Positions 1-8,567 of a DNA stretch of 41,461 nucleotides are shown here, piece by piece; position 1 is the stretch's first letter, and each line of letters opens with the position of its first letter. The position numbers and the translations under genes are program-made. This stretch comes from Trueperaceae bacterium (GTDB lineage: Bacteria > Deinococcota > Deinococci > Deinococcales > Trueperaceae): the NCBI GenBank assembly GCA_007695125.1, contig REEJ01000176.1, forward strand, positions 1 to 41,461, in the 5' to 3' direction. Under the pieces are notes generated by a model. It was not told the origin of the DNA. It did no database searches and saw only the letters and a list, made by a program, of their open reading frames with translations.

Positions 1-1153
1 CGGCGGGCCTGCCCGCGACCACCTGGGCGACGCTGTCGTCGACCCGGCGCGCGATCGGGCGCTCGCCGATCAGGAAGGCGTCGGCGAGTCCGGCGAGCCG
101 CTCGAGCGCCTCGTCGTCGCGGTAGGCGATCGGCTCGGACGAGCGGTTGGCGCTGGTCATGACCAGCAGCGGTGGCGCGCCGTCGTCGAAGAGCAGGTGG
201 TGGACGGGTGTGTAGGGGAGCATCACACCGAGCGAGGCGTTGTCCGGTGCGAGGTCGACCGGCAGGGCGTCACCGCGCTTCGGGAGGAGCGCGATCGGGC
301 GCTCGGCGCCGGCCAGGAGCACTCGCGAGGCAGCGTCGAGCATCACGTGCGGCTCCAGCGTGGCGAGGTCGCTCCCCATGATGGCGAAGGGCTTCTCCTT
401 GCGGTACTTCCGCTCACGCAGGGCAGCCACGGCACGCTCGTCGGTCGCGTCGCAGGCGAGGTGGTAGCCACCGAGGCCCTTGATCGCGACGATGGCGCCG
501 TCGCGCAGCGCGGCCACGGTGGCCCGCACGGCGGCGTCGTCCCACACCTCATCCGTCCCGTCCGCGTCCACGACGAAGCGCAACCGCGGGCCACAGACGG
601 GGCAGGCGGTCGGTTGGGCGTGGAAGCGGCGATCGAGCGGGTCGTGATACTCGGCCTCGCACGGCCCGCACATGGGGAACGACCGCATGGTCGTGAGCGG
701 CCGGTCGTACGGCAGCGCCTCGATGATCGAGTAGCGCGGTCCGCAGTTGGTGCAGTTGATGAACGGGTACCGGTGGCGCCTGTCGCTCGGGTCGCGCATC
801 TCGCGCAGGCAGTCGTCGCAGACCGGTAGGTCGGGCGAGATCGCCGTCGTGACGCCTTCGGCGTCCTCGCTCTCGACGATCACGAAGCCCGTCGGCAGCT
901 CCCGACCGGGCTCGCCGCGCTCCAACTCGCGCACGCTCTCGACGCGCGCTGCCGGCGGCGCCTCGGCCGGGATCGAGACGGCGAAGGCGTCCAGCACGCC
1001 GCTCTCGGCGACCGCTTCGATGGTGACACCGTGCACGTCGTTGCGGACCCAGCCGGCTAGACCGTGCTGGCGGGCGAGCCGATAGATGAAGGGGCGAAAC
1101 CCGACGCCCTGCACGGTCCCGCTGACGCGCAGGCGGCGCCGCTCGAGCGGCAC
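1..1153 (-). CDS. hypF: Carbamoyltransferase HypF, N-terminal part (gene runs off the left edge)
   Basis: HypF makes the cyanide ligands of the [NiFe] active site from carbamoyl phosphate, passing the carbamoyl group to HypE. The visible 384 residues show the family order. An acylphosphatase domain opens the protein ([16 protein letters not shown] near residue 12). Two zinc fingers follow, each C-x2-C-x18-C-x2-C (CDDC...CTNC and CGPC...CPVC, about residues 105-180). A YrdC-like domain comes next ([45 protein letters not shown]). The Kae1-like C-terminal domain lies outside the window. The start is taken as GTG, 4 bases after the hypB stop, because the acylphosphatase begins immediately after it. 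It is the last visible gene of the hydrogenase operon. Confidence 0.95.
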   Translation of the reverse strand, partial: MPLERRRLRVSGTVQGVGFRPFIYRLARQHGLAGWVRNDVHGVTIEAVAESGVLDAFAVSIPAEAPPAARVESVRELERGEPGRELPTGFVIVESEDAEGVTTAISPDLPVCDDCLREMRDPSDRRHRYPFINCTNCGPRYSIIEALPYDRPLTTMRSFPMCGPCEAEYHDPLDRRFHAQPTACPVCGPRLRFVVDADGTDEVWDDAAVRATVAALRDGAIVAIKGLGGYHLACDATDERAVAALRERKYRKEKPFAIMGSDLATLEPHVMLDAASRVLLAGAERPIALLPKRGDALPVDLAPDNASLGVMLPYTPVHHLLFDDGAPPLLVMTSANRSSEPIAYRDDEALERLAGLADAFLIGERPIARRVDDSVAQVVAGRPA

Positions 1154-1157
1154 CGCG

Positions 1158-1880
1158 TCAGCCTCGCTTGGCGGCCAGGCGCTCGCGCACGAACGCCAAC
1201 CAGGCGTCCATGCCTTCGCCGGTGCGGGCCGAGAGCTCGAACACCGGGGTGCCGGGCGACACCTTCGCGACGGCGTCGAGCGCGCGCTCGCGCTCGAAGC
1301 CGACCGCCTCGGCGATGTCGACCTTGTTGATCACCACGGCGTCGGCGTCCTTGAAGATGCGTGGGTACTTGAGCGGCTTGTCCTCGCCCTCGGTGGTCGA
1401 CAGCAGCGTGACCCGCAGGTCCTCACCGAGGTCCCAGGATGCTGGGCACACGAGGTTGCCGACGTTCTCGATCACGAGCACGTCGAGGCCAGCGAGGTCG
1501 AGCTGGTCGACGGCGCGCGCCACCATCTCGGCCTCGAGATGACACACGGTGCCGGTGACGATCTGCACCGACGGCGCTCCGGCGGCGTGGATCCGGACCG
1601 CATCGTTGTCGGTCTCGAGATCGCCGACGACGACGGCGACCCGAAGGTCACCCGCGAGCTCGCGCACGCTGCGCTCGAGCAGGGCGGTCTTCCCCGAACC
1701 GGGGGACGACACGATGTTCAGGACCAGGCACCCCTTGAACGCCGCTCGATTGGCGGCGGCGACGCCGTCGTTGTGCGTCATGAGCGACTTCTGGACCTGG
1801 ACGACGCGAGCGCCAGGCGTCACGGCGGTGCCGTGAGGGCTGACGCGCACGTCGCGCGTGGCGACGGGATCGGCCATCAC
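1158..1880 (-). CDS. hypB: Hydrogenase nickel incorporation GTPase HypB
   Basis: GTPase of the SIMIBI class that drives nickel delivery to the hydrogenase large subunit together with HypA; cytoplasmic, 240 residues. Visible motifs are the P-loop GSPGSGKT (about residue 59), the switch and metal-site stretch [16 protein letters not shown] (about 140) and the guanine-specificity motif NKVD (about 185). The histidine-rich nickel-storage N-terminus found in some HypB proteins is absent, and only one His occurs in the first 20 residues. This suggests a catalytic rather than a nickel-storing version. The start codon overlaps the hypA stop (ATGA), which implies translational coupling. Confidence 0.97.
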   Translation of the reverse strand: MMADPVATRDVRVSPHGTAVTPGARVVQVQKSLMTHNDGVAAANRAAFKGCLVLNIVSSPGSGKTALLERSVRELAGDLRVAVVVGDLETDNDAVRIHAAGAPSVQIVTGTVCHLEAEMVARAVDQLDLAGLDVLVIENVGNLVCPASWDLGEDLRVTLLSTTEGEDKPLKYPRIFKDADAVVINKVDIAEAVGFERERALDAVAKVSPGTPVFELSARTGEGMDAWLAFVRERLAAKRG

Positions 1881-2224
1881 GCGACCTCCAGGTGGCTCAC
1901 GTGCATCTCGCGCCCCTGACGCAGGTCGGCCGAGGGCGTATCACAGGTGGGACACATGGCGATCCCGAAGCGGTTGTCGAGTTCGAACTCGGACTGGCAT
2001 GTCGCACAGTACGCGATGGCGGGGAGGTACGTCACCTCCAATCGAGCGGTGGCCGCCATCGTGCCCGCGCGGGCGCCGCCGAAGGCGAACTCGAGCGCCT
2101 CCGGAACGACGCCCGACAGGGCCCCGATCTCGACGTGGATGGCCTCGATGACGTCCGCGCCTTCCTTGCGCGCGGCTTCCTCGGCCAGGTCGATCATGCT
2201 GATCACGAGCCCGAACTCATGCAT
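1877..2224 (-). CDS. hypA: Hydrogenase nickel metallochaperone HypA
   Basis: HypA binds Ni(II) through its N-terminal Met-His-Glu and hands it to the large subunit with HypB. The protein is 115 residues, the usual size, and begins MHEFGL, keeping His2. The zinc site is complete: CATC near residue 73 and CPTC near residue 91. The 3' end overlaps hypB by 4 bases and the 5' end overlaps the maturation protease gene by 8 bases, so it sits inside one tightly coupled operon. Confidence 0.96.
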   Translation of the reverse strand: MHEFGLVISMIDLAEEAARKEGADVIEAIHVEIGALSGVVPEALEFAFGGARAGTMAATARLEVTYLPAIAYCATCQSEFELDNRFGIAMCPTCDTPSADLRQGREMHVSHLEVA

Positions 2225-2774
2225 GCGTCAGGACGATCTCCTCGGCGCTGAAGCGCTCGTCGGCTGCGAGTTCGGGACGCAGGTCGCTCAGGGCGACGCC
2301 CAGGCGCTCGATCTCCTGGACGACCACCGTGGCGAGCGCGGGCATGCGCTCGCGCACGGTGTCCGTCAGGGCGACGCCGATCTCGCCGCTCTCGAACTCG
2401 AGCGGCCGGACACCGATGGCGACGCAGGTGACCTCGGGGAGGTCGCCGTAGAGGTCCATCGCCGACAGGAGGTCGGGGACCTCCCACTCGTGCGACGAGA
2501 GCTTGCCGTAGCCGATCTCGTCCGGGATGCTGTCGCGGTCGAAGCGGTAGACCTTGCCCGGTGGGGCGCAGACCGCGTCGACGAGGATCACGTGGTCGTA
2601 CTCCGCGATCAGGTTGAGCAACTGCCACCCCAGGGTGCCGCCATCGACGATCTCGACGCCCTCAGGGAAGGCGAACTTCTGGCGCAGGTAATGCACCAGG
2701 TGCACGCCCGCGCCTTCGTCGCCGTAGAAGACGTTGCCGACGCCGAGCACGAGGAGCGAGCGTGCGTCTTTCAT
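2217..2774 (-). CDS. hyaD: Hydrogenase maturation endopeptidase (HyaD/HybD family)
   Basis: This protease removes the C-terminal extension of the NiFe large subunit once nickel is inserted. The 185-residue protein starts with LLVLGVGNVFYGDEGAG, which holds the conserved nickel-binding Glu. It then has the second acidic ligand in ILVDAV (about residue 64) and the His ligand in LSSHEW (about 93). The ATG shares one base with the stop of the cytochrome b gene (TGATG). Its expected substrate is the large subunit encoded at 3628-5316, which still carries a tail after DPCLACAVH. It is assigned to HyaD/HybD by position and motifs. Confidence 0.93.
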   Translation of the reverse strand: MKDARSLLVLGVGNVFYGDEGAGVHLVHYLRQKFAFPEGVEIVDGGTLGWQLLNLIAEYDHVILVDAVCAPPGKVYRFDRDSIPDEIGYGKLSSHEWEVPDLLSAMDLYGDLPEVTCVAIGVRPLEFESGEIGVALTDTVRERMPALATVVVQEIERLGVALSDLRPELAADERFSAEEIVLTHA

Positions 2775-3631
2775 CAGTGCTTCCCTCCGGCCTTGGGTGG
2801 CTGCTTCTCGGACGTGGGTGACTTCTTCGCGGTCTTGGCCGCAGGCTCGAGTTCGTCGTCCGTCGCCGGGCGGGCGTGCACGTCGTCGTCCTTGGCGGCG
2901 AAGCCCGAGACGATGCCCTCGATCAGCAGGTTACCGGTTCGCATGCTGTTCCACACGGCCATGTAGATGTGGGCCACGGTGAACAGGATGAAGAACCACA
3001 TCACGAAGCGGTGCACCGCGCGCACGTTCGCGAGGCCACCCATCCAGACCTCGATGGGCCGCATGATGTCCGCGCTCCAGACGGCGATCCCGCTCGAGAG
3101 GTACGGGGCGGCGAGGATGATGCCGGTGACGCTGATCACCAGCAGCGAGGCGTAGAGCATGGTGTAGACGAGGTACTGCAGGGGTCCGTAGTTGCTGTAG
3201 GTGAAGTGCGGGTGGTCGCGCTTCATCAGCAGGTAGAACGCGAGCTGGTCGCGCCATGCCCGCCAGCTGAACATCACCGGCGCCATCCGGAGCTCGGCGC
3301 CGAGGCCGAGCTTGCCGTCTTGGCGGATGAACAGGAACTGGAAGATGCGCACGAGCGTCATGGCGAGCAGGATCCAGCCGGCGATGACGTGCCAGCCGCG
3401 CACCTGCGCCATGATGAAGATGTCGGAGGCCTCACTCGCGAGGTTGCGCGCGAGGAACGGGTTCCCGATGTAGATGCCGGACAGGACCAGCCAGATGAGC
3501 AGGCCGTTCCTCACCCAGTGGGCGATCCGGATATAGCGTCCGAAGACGTACACGACCATCCGCGGGCGCCCGGGCTTCTGGAGCACGACCGCCTTCGGCC
3601 GTGCTCGTACGGTGCTGGTCGCCACGGTCAC
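2774..3631 (-). CDS. hyaC: Ni/Fe-hydrogenase b-type cytochrome subunit
   Basis: Integral membrane diheme cytochrome b that accepts electrons from the hydrogenase small subunit and passes them to quinone. Of 285 residues, about 230 form the four-helix HyaC/HupC-type core. Candidate heme ligands are the His residues in RIAHWVRNG (TM1), GWHVIAGW (TM2), and VHRFVMWF and VAHIYMAVWNSM (last helix). A hydrophilic, Lys/Pro-rich tail of about 45 residues follows the core; it is predicted to be disordered and is longer than usual. The start overlaps the large-subunit stop (ATGA). The reading frame and helices are clear; heme number is inferred from the family. Confidence 0.94.
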   Translation of the reverse strand: MTVATSTVRARPKAVVLQKPGRPRMVVYVFGRYIRIAHWVRNGLLIWLVLSGIYIGNPFLARNLASEASDIFIMAQVRGWHVIAGWILLAMTLVRIFQFLFIRQDGKLGLGAELRMAPVMFSWRAWRDQLAFYLLMKRDHPHFTYSNYGPLQYLVYTMLYASLLVISVTGIILAAPYLSSGIAVWSADIMRPIEVWMGGLANVRAVHRFVMWFFILFTVAHIYMAVWNSMRTGNLLIEGIVSGFAAKDDDVHARPATDDELEPAAKTAKKSPTSEKQPPKAGGKH

Positions 3632-5316
3632 ACCCCCACTTCGTGATGGGCGATCTCCTCACCGTCGCGGTTCAAGATGTGCACCGCACAGGCGAGGCAT
3701 GGGTCGAACGAGTGGATGGTGCGGATGACCTCGAGCGGCTGGGTCGGATCGGCCATGGGCTGCCCGACGAGCGACGCCTCGTACGGCCCGCGCTGCTCGC
3801 GACCGTCCTTCGGGCTGGCGTTCCAGGTGGTGGGCACGACGGCCTGGTAGTTGTCGACCACGCCGTTGCGGACGACGACCCAGTGGCTCAGCGCGCCGCG
3901 GGGTGCCTCGGCCATGCCGTAGCCCTCACCGTCGCGGGCCGTGTAGCGGTTGAAGAAGCGCTCGTCGCCGCCCCCGACGCTGCTCGTGAGCTGGGCGATC
4001 ATCGTCGGGATGTAATCGCCGACGAGCTTCGTCTCGAGCCCCCGGACGACGGTGCGGCCGACGGTGGAGTACCAGAACTCGAAGGGGACGCCGAGCTTCG
4101 AGGTGTAGTCGTCCATGAGCTGTCGGACGCCCTCGTGACCGGCGGCGTAGGCGACGATGAAGCGCGCCAACGGACCGACCTCCATGGGAGCGCCGTCGTA
4201 GCGGGGAGCCTTCACCCAGCTGTAACCGCCTTCGGTGCGAAGCGTACCGTCGGCGTTGAGACCCTCGTAGGCGGGGTTGGTCTGGCCCCGCAGCGGGTGG
4301 AGCGAGGTCTCGCCGCCGCTGTAGGTGTACCAGGCGTGGGCGACTTCTTCGCCGATCTGCATCGGGTCGACAGGCTGAACCGTGGAGAGGTCCCGACCCA
4401 TCACGATCCCGGCCGGCAGGAAGTACGAGCGCTGGTCGAGCGGCAGCTCGTTCTGCGGGAGCGCGCCGAAACTCATGTAGTTGCGGACGCCGCCGCCCCA
4501 GCCGGCCAAGGCCTCGTCGCCGTAGCGGCGGCCGAGGAGCTCCATGTCGGGCAGGTACGCGCGCTCGACGAAGTCCATCGCCTGCTGCATCAGGAACTGA
4601 TACTGCGCGATGCGGTTCGGGTCGATGCCGTCACGGTTGGACGTGACGCCGCCGACGATCAGGCTCTGCGGGTGCGGGTTCTTGCCCCCGAAGACGGCCG
4701 TCGCCTGCGCGCTGAGCCGCTGGACGGCCAGGTTGTCGAGGTAGTGCGAGGCGAGGATGAGGTTCTCCTCCGGCGTGAGCTTGTAGCCGGGGTGCTCCCA
4801 GTATCCGCCCGTGAAGGGGCCGAGCTGACCGCTCTCTGCGAACGCTGTGAGGCGCTGCGCAACGCGGGTGTAGTGGCTCACGGAGGCGTTGTACGGGGTC
4901 GGGTGGTACTCGTGGGCGACCTCGGTGGCCAGCTCGGGATCGGCGCCGAGCGCGCTGATGACGTTCCACCAGTCCATCGAGTGGAGTTGGTAGAAGTGCA
5001 CCGCGTGATCGTTGACGAGCTGTGCGGCCCAGATGAGGTTGCGCAGTGAGCGCGCGTTCGGTGGGATCTGCACGCCGTAGGTGTGCTCGGTCGCTTCGAC
5101 GCCGCGCTCGTAGTGGTGGAAGGTGCAGACGCCGCAGATGCGCTGGGCGAACATGCCCACGTCGCGCGGGTCGCGGCCCTTCATGATCGTCTCCATGCCG
5201 CGGAACGCGGTGCTGCTGGAGAGCGCGTCTTCGATGGTCCCGTTGTCGTCGACTTCGATCTCGATTCGCAGGTGGCCTTCGATGCGCGTGATGGGGTCAA
5301 TGACGTGTCTCGCCAC
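3628..5316 (-). CDS. hyaB: [NiFe]-hydrogenase large subunit, group 1 type
   Basis: Catalytic subunit that splits H2 at the NiFe(CN)2CO centre. The protein has 562 residues, normal for membrane-bound uptake enzymes. The N-terminal L1 motif is RICGVCTFHHYE (about residue 59) and the C-terminal L2 motif is DPCLACAVH (about 540), giving all four Cys nickel/iron ligands. A tail of 17 residues follows the conserved His; it fits the extension removed by the HyaD-type protease. The sequence RIEGHLRIEIE lies at the N-terminus, as in other group 1 enzymes. There is no signal peptide, so export would be by hitch-hiking with the Tat-targeted small subunit. The gene starts 3 bases after the small-subunit stop. 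Confidence 0.97.
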   Translation of the reverse strand: MARHVIDPITRIEGHLRIEIEVDDNGTIEDALSSSTAFRGMETIMKGRDPRDVGMFAQRICGVCTFHHYERGVEATEHTYGVQIPPNARSLRNLIWAAQLVNDHAVHFYQLHSMDWWNVISALGADPELATEVAHEYHPTPYNASVSHYTRVAQRLTAFAESGQLGPFTGGYWEHPGYKLTPEENLILASHYLDNLAVQRLSAQATAVFGGKNPHPQSLIVGGVTSNRDGIDPNRIAQYQFLMQQAMDFVERAYLPDMELLGRRYGDEALAGWGGGVRNYMSFGALPQNELPLDQRSYFLPAGIVMGRDLSTVQPVDPMQIGEEVAHAWYTYSGGETSLHPLRGQTNPAYEGLNADGTLRTEGGYSWVKAPRYDGAPMEVGPLARFIVAYAAGHEGVRQLMDDYTSKLGVPFEFWYSTVGRTVVRGLETKLVGDYIPTMIAQLTSSVGGGDERFFNRYTARDGEGYGMAEAPRGALSHWVVVRNGVVDNYQAVVPTTWNASPKDGREQRGPYEASLVGQPMADPTQPLEVIRTIHSFDPCLACAVHILNRDGEEIAHHEVGV

Positions 5317-5319
5317 GGC

Positions 5320-6582
5320 TTATTGCTCCTTCTTAGGCGGCTCTTGCTTCGCCTGGCGCTGCTCGAGCGCGCTCTTGACGACGGTGGCGCCGGCGTGCGC
5401 GGCGATCCCGACTGCGGCGGCGCCCAGGGCGACCGCACCGATGGTGTCCGCATCGGCGTCGAGGCCGAAGGGCAAGGGATAGACGCGACCGGGGAGCGGC
5501 TCTTCGAACGGGGTCATGGTGTCCCAGAAACCCGGCTCGCTGCAACCGATGCAACCGTGACCGGCCATGATCGGCCAAGAGGTGCCTTCGTTGTACCGGA
5601 CGACACCGCAGTTGTTGTAGGCCATCGGGCCCTTGCAGCCGACCTTGAAGAGGCACAGACCGCGCTTGAGGCCCTCTTGGTCGTTCCAGCCCTCGACGAA
5701 CTGGCCGGCGTCGAAGTGGCTGCGGCGCTCGCACTTATCGTGGATGCGGTCGCGGTAGGCCCACAGCGGGCGACCGAAGGCGTCCAGTTGGGGCAGCCGG
5801 CCGAACATGGCGTACTCGAGGATCGTGCCGACGATGTTGGTGCTCGACACCGGGCAGGCCGGGAGGTTGACGACCGGCGTGTTGATCCGGCGCGTGTTCA
5901 GGAAGTCGGCGATTCCGAGGGCGGCGGTCGGGTTGGGCCGCGCGGCAGGGATACCACCGTAGGCGGCGCACGTGCCGGCGGCGACGATGGCTGCGGCGTG
6001 ACGTGAGATGTGCTCGACGATCTCGATGCCGGTGTGTCCGGCCGGTCCGATCGTCAGGTAGTTGCCGCCGTCGGCGACGGGAACGGAACCCTCGAACACG
6101 GCGATGTACTGGCCGTCGTAGCGCTCGATGGCGGCCTCGAGAACATCTTCGGCCGCTTGGCCGGATGGCGCCATCAGCACCTCGGAGTACTCGAGGCTGA
6201 TGAGGTCGAGCAGCAGCGCGTCGACGCCGGGGTTGGCGTTGCGCAGGAGCGCGATGCTGTTCCCCGTGCACGACTGCAGCTCTTGCCAGATCACCGGCAG
6301 GCGGGTGGCGAGCTCGGCGGCGCGGGCGACGCGCAGGTCGAAGATCGACGGCAGCGAGAGGGCGGCGGTGGTGACCGCGACCATCTTCAGGAACTCGCGG
6401 CGGGTCACACCGCGGCGCTTGAGCAGCGTCCCGAGCGTGAGCTCCTTCAGGGGCTCCTTGGCCTCGAGCCGGTCCATGTGGGCATCGGCCTCGGCCGCCA
6501 GGCGCTCGTAGTACTCGCGCGGCGAGTGCTCCTGTGTCGGCGCCTGGGCCGGGGGCTCGGTCTGCGTGTGCGGTCGATTCAT
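5320..6582 (-). CDS. hyaA: [NiFe]-hydrogenase small subunit, Tat-exported, membrane-anchored
   Basis: Electron-transfer subunit with three Fe-S clusters, 420 residues. A hydrophilic leader of about 55 residues precedes a Tat signal (RRGVTRREFLKM, then a hydrophobic stretch), so the complex should face the periplasm. A C-terminal hydrophobic segment and a charged tail form the anchor that meets cytochrome b. Distal-cluster ligands (RIHDKC, GLCLFKVGCKGP) and medial-cluster ligands (YNNC, GHGCIGC) are intact. The proximal site is atypical: the usual CxxC is C-T-G-N-S (Cys105, Asn108), and the usual CPP is CPV, while GTCAAYGG is kept. The start has an AGGAGG Shine-Dalgarno five bases upstream. 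Confidence 0.95.
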   Translation of the reverse strand: MNRPHTQTEPPAQAPTQEHSPREYYERLAAEADAHMDRLEAKEPLKELTLGTLLKRRGVTRREFLKMVAVTTAALSLPSIFDLRVARAAELATRLPVIWQELQSCTGNSIALLRNANPGVDALLLDLISLEYSEVLMAPSGQAAEDVLEAAIERYDGQYIAVFEGSVPVADGGNYLTIGPAGHTGIEIVEHISRHAAAIVAAGTCAAYGGIPAARPNPTAALGIADFLNTRRINTPVVNLPACPVSSTNIVGTILEYAMFGRLPQLDAFGRPLWAYRDRIHDKCERRSHFDAGQFVEGWNDQEGLKRGLCLFKVGCKGPMAYNNCGVVRYNEGTSWPIMAGHGCIGCSEPGFWDTMTPFEEPLPGRVYPLPFGLDADADTIGAVALGAAAVGIAAHAGATVVKSALEQRQAKQEPPKKEQ

Positions 6583-6723
6583 GCGGTCCTCCTGGTGCGT
6601 TGCGGTTGGCGGGTGTCGAGGCGTGAGGGGGCGGGGGCGCTCATGGCGGGCCGCGTTCCCGACTTGCGGATGATCTTGTCGGCAATCGTGGTAGACCCAC
6701 CTCCCTCTTCGCCGCGACGCGGA

Positions 6724-7146
6724 TCACGCCGCGCCCTGTTCCCGTTGGCGCCGCTCGAAGGCGGCGACGTCGGCCAAGGTGCTCGTACGCAAGAAGTCGA
6801 TCTGGTCCTTCCGGTGTTGCGTCCAGAAGGCGTGTGCCGGACAGGCGCGTTCATCGCTGCACTCGGCGGTTCCGAGCATGCAGCGCTCCTCGAGCAGCGG
6901 GTCGTCGAGGGCGTAGGCGATGTCGTAGAGGGTGATGTCGCCCGGTTCACGGGCCAACGCCACCCCCCCACCAACGCCGCGCCGAGTGACGGCAAGACCG
7001 CGCCGAGCGAGCGTGTGGATGATCTTGGCGAGGTACGGGTGCGGGAGACCAGTCGCCTCCGCGATGTCCTTGATGAACCGTGCCTTCCCACCCGAAGACG
7101 CGACGTGGCCGAGCGCCGTGATCGCGTACCCCGTGGACTGCGTCAT
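6724..7146 (-). CDS. Rrf2-family [Fe-S] transcriptional regulator
   Basis: A 140-residue winged-helix regulator of the Rrf2/IscR/NsrR group. The N-terminal helix-turn-helix is typical (YAITALGHVA, GLPHPYLAKIIHTLARRGL, then RRGVGGGVALAR, about residues 7-65). Three Cys near residues 90-105, spaced C-x6-C-x5-C, are likely ligands of a [2Fe-2S] or [4Fe-4S] cluster that senses O2, NO or iron status. It is the first gene of the hydrogenase operon, so it probably controls hydrogenase expression and its own. A strong promoter with tandem repeats lies 79 bases upstream. Which signal it senses cannot be read from the sequence. Confidence 0.9.
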   Translation of the reverse strand: MTQSTGYAITALGHVASSGGKARFIKDIAEATGLPHPYLAKIIHTLARRGLAVTRRGVGGGVALAREPGDITLYDIAYALDDPLLEERCMLGTAECSDERACPAHAFWTQHRKDQIDFLRTSTLADVAAFERRQREQGAA

Positions 7147-7210
7147 CCTCGTGACCTCCTCGTCGACCCGGCATCGCGGCCACCGCCAAAGCGGAGTTCT
7201 AGATGTCCTT

Positions 7211-7234
7211 GTCGTCTATGAGGAAGTCTATGAG
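7211..7234 (-). repeat. Two 12-bp tandem repeats over the -10 box, possible Rrf2 operator
   Basis: On the minus strand CTCATAGACTTC is followed directly by CTCATAGACGAC (10 of 12 identical). The upstream copy contains the -10 TAGACT and the downstream copy covers the expected transcription start. The position suits a repressor site for the autoregulating Rrf2 protein. This role is inferred from position only. Confidence 0.45.
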
Positions 7235-7253
7235 CCTGGGTGATGGGTGTCAA
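7225..7253 (-). promoter_or_regulatory. Promoter of the Rrf2-hydrogenase operon
   Basis: On the minus strand there is a perfect -35 TTGACA (7248-7253), a 17-base spacer and a -10 TAGACT (7225-7230). This is the closest match to a sigma70-type consensus in the window. Transcription should start near 7218, leaving a leader of about 70 bases before the Rrf2 start. The -10 box lies inside a pair of tandem repeats. Confidence 0.75.
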
Positions 7254-7364
7254 CCCCGAATGTCCCGGTCGACGGCACGGCGCGTATATCGACCAGGACA
7301 CGTATTCGTGCTCGCTTTCACAAGCGGTCTCGAGGCGGCGCTCGCCGCGCTGGCGCGCAGCGCC

Positions 7365-8477
7365 TCAGCCGGACGCAGAGAGCATCTCGACGCGCTGCGT
7401 CAACCGCTCGACCAGGTCCTGTTTGAGCGTCACGCCGATGCCGGGTCCCTCGGGCACCCGCTGGATGCCGTCGACCGCATCGAGCAGCGGCTCCACGATG
7501 TCTTCGTCCCAGTAGCGGCTCGCGCTGCTCGTATCGCCCGGCAGCACGAAGCCCTCGAGGGTGGAGACGTGCAGGTTGTGGGCTCGACCCACGCCCGACT
7601 CGAGCATGCCGCCGCACCACACGGGTGCGCCGAACGACACCGCGACGTCGTGCAGGCGCCTGGCGGCGACGTAGCCGCGCACGCGACCGACCTTCACGTT
7701 GATCACCCGCCCGGCCCCGATCTGGAGCCCCTTGCGGGCGTCCTCGGCGCTGTGGATCGACTCGTCGAGGCAGATCGACGTGCTGAGCTGCGCCTGTAGG
7801 GTGGCGTGGTCGACCAGGTCGTCGTGCGCGAGCGGCTGCTCGACGTACGCCAGGTCGAAGGCGTCGAGCTGGCGCAGGATCGGTGCGTCCGTCAGGCGAT
7901 AGGCGCTGTTGGCATCGACCGTGACGTCGGCATCAGGGAAGGCCTCGCGTACCGCACGCACCGGGACGACGTCCCAACCCGGCTTGATCTTGAGCTTCAC
8001 CCGCCGGTAGCCCTGCGCGAGGTGCGTGCGCGCCTCCTCCACCGTCGCCTCGGCGCTCGGCTGGATGCCGATCGAGACCCCGACCGGGACCGCCGTGCGA
8101 ACGCCGCCCAGCAGGTGCCAGAGCGGCACGCCAAGCGCCTTGGCGTGGAGGTCCCACAGCGCCATCTCGACCGCCGCGACCGCCATGTTGTGACCGCGCA
8201 CGAAGCGCAGGTCGTGGAGGAGTTGATGCGGGGTGGCGTAGTCACGCCCCATCACCACGGGCGCCACGAAGTCCTTGATGACACCCCAAGCCGTATCGCG
8301 TGTCTCGTAGGCGTACCCCGGGAACTCGCCCGCGACGCACTCGGCGACGCCCTCTGCCCCATCGCCACGGACGGTGACCAACAGGATCCGACGGTCCTGC
8401 TCGACGCCGAAGCTGGTCTCGAAGCGGAAACGCAGCCGCATGGCGACCTCGCGGAGCTCGATCTGTTCGATGCGCAT
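7365..8477 (-). CDS. menC: o-Succinylbenzoate synthase / N-acylamino acid racemase family enzyme
   Basis: Enolase-superfamily enzyme of 370 residues. Visible family features are the KLKIKPG lysine pair (about residue 165), metal ligands in DANSAY, YVEQPL and LDES, the second lysine in NVKVGRVRG, and the signature WCGGMLESGVGRAHN. The GGMLE-GIGRA-N ending is typical of the OSBS/NAAAR branch, which makes o-succinylbenzoate for menaquinone and often racemises N-acyl amino acids. No other men gene is nearby, so MenC versus racemase remains open. The start ATG is preceded at 7 bases by a -10-like CATAGT, suggesting leaderless translation. The open frame continues upstream, but only as antisense to dinB. 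Confidence 0.88.
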   Translation of the reverse strand: MRIEQIELREVAMRLRFRFETSFGVEQDRRILLVTVRGDGAEGVAECVAGEFPGYAYETRDTAWGVIKDFVAPVVMGRDYATPHQLLHDLRFVRGHNMAVAAVEMALWDLHAKALGVPLWHLLGGVRTAVPVGVSIGIQPSAEATVEEARTHLAQGYRRVKLKIKPGWDVVPVRAVREAFPDADVTVDANSAYRLTDAPILRQLDAFDLAYVEQPLAHDDLVDHATLQAQLSTSICLDESIHSAEDARKGLQIGAGRVINVKVGRVRGYVAARRLHDVAVSFGAPVWCGGMLESGVGRAHNLHVSTLEGFVLPGDTSSASRYWDEDIVEPLLDAVDGIQRVPEGPGIGVTLKQDLVERLTQRVEMLSASG

Positions 8478-8484
8478 GGCCCCT

Positions 8485-8490
8485 ACTATG
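8485..8490 (-). promoter_or_regulatory. -10 box of the menC-like gene (leaderless)
   Basis: CATAGT on the minus strand ends 7 bases before the ATG at 8477, so the transcript should begin at or next to the start codon. No clear -35 is seen 17 bases further upstream. Confidence 0.45.
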
Positions 8491-8554
8491 GCGCGTCGCA
8501 CGGGTCCGCGGTCGTCGACCACCAGGGCGCAGCGACACCCGGCTCCCCGCCTGC

Positions 8555-8560
8555 TAGCGT
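8555..8560 (+). promoter_or_regulatory. -10 box of dinB (leaderless)
   Basis: TAGCGT lies 7 bases before the GTG start at 8568, with GCGACA 17 bases upstream as a weak -35. This geometry predicts a transcript starting at the initiation codon. It helps choose 8568 over the GTG at 8559. Confidence 0.5.
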
Positions 8561-8567
8561 GGCCTCG

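Noticed and set aside
3601-5049. A 482-residue plus-strand open frame
   Set aside because: Antisense to the hydrogenase large subunit, whose motifs are unambiguous.
6579-6686. A short frame (ATT start, about 35 codons, reading IADKIIRKSGTRP...) between the Rrf2 and small-subunit genes, overlapping the latter's start
   Set aside because: No standard start codon at the beginning of the coding-like part and no family recognised; the high GC3 may be chance at this base composition.
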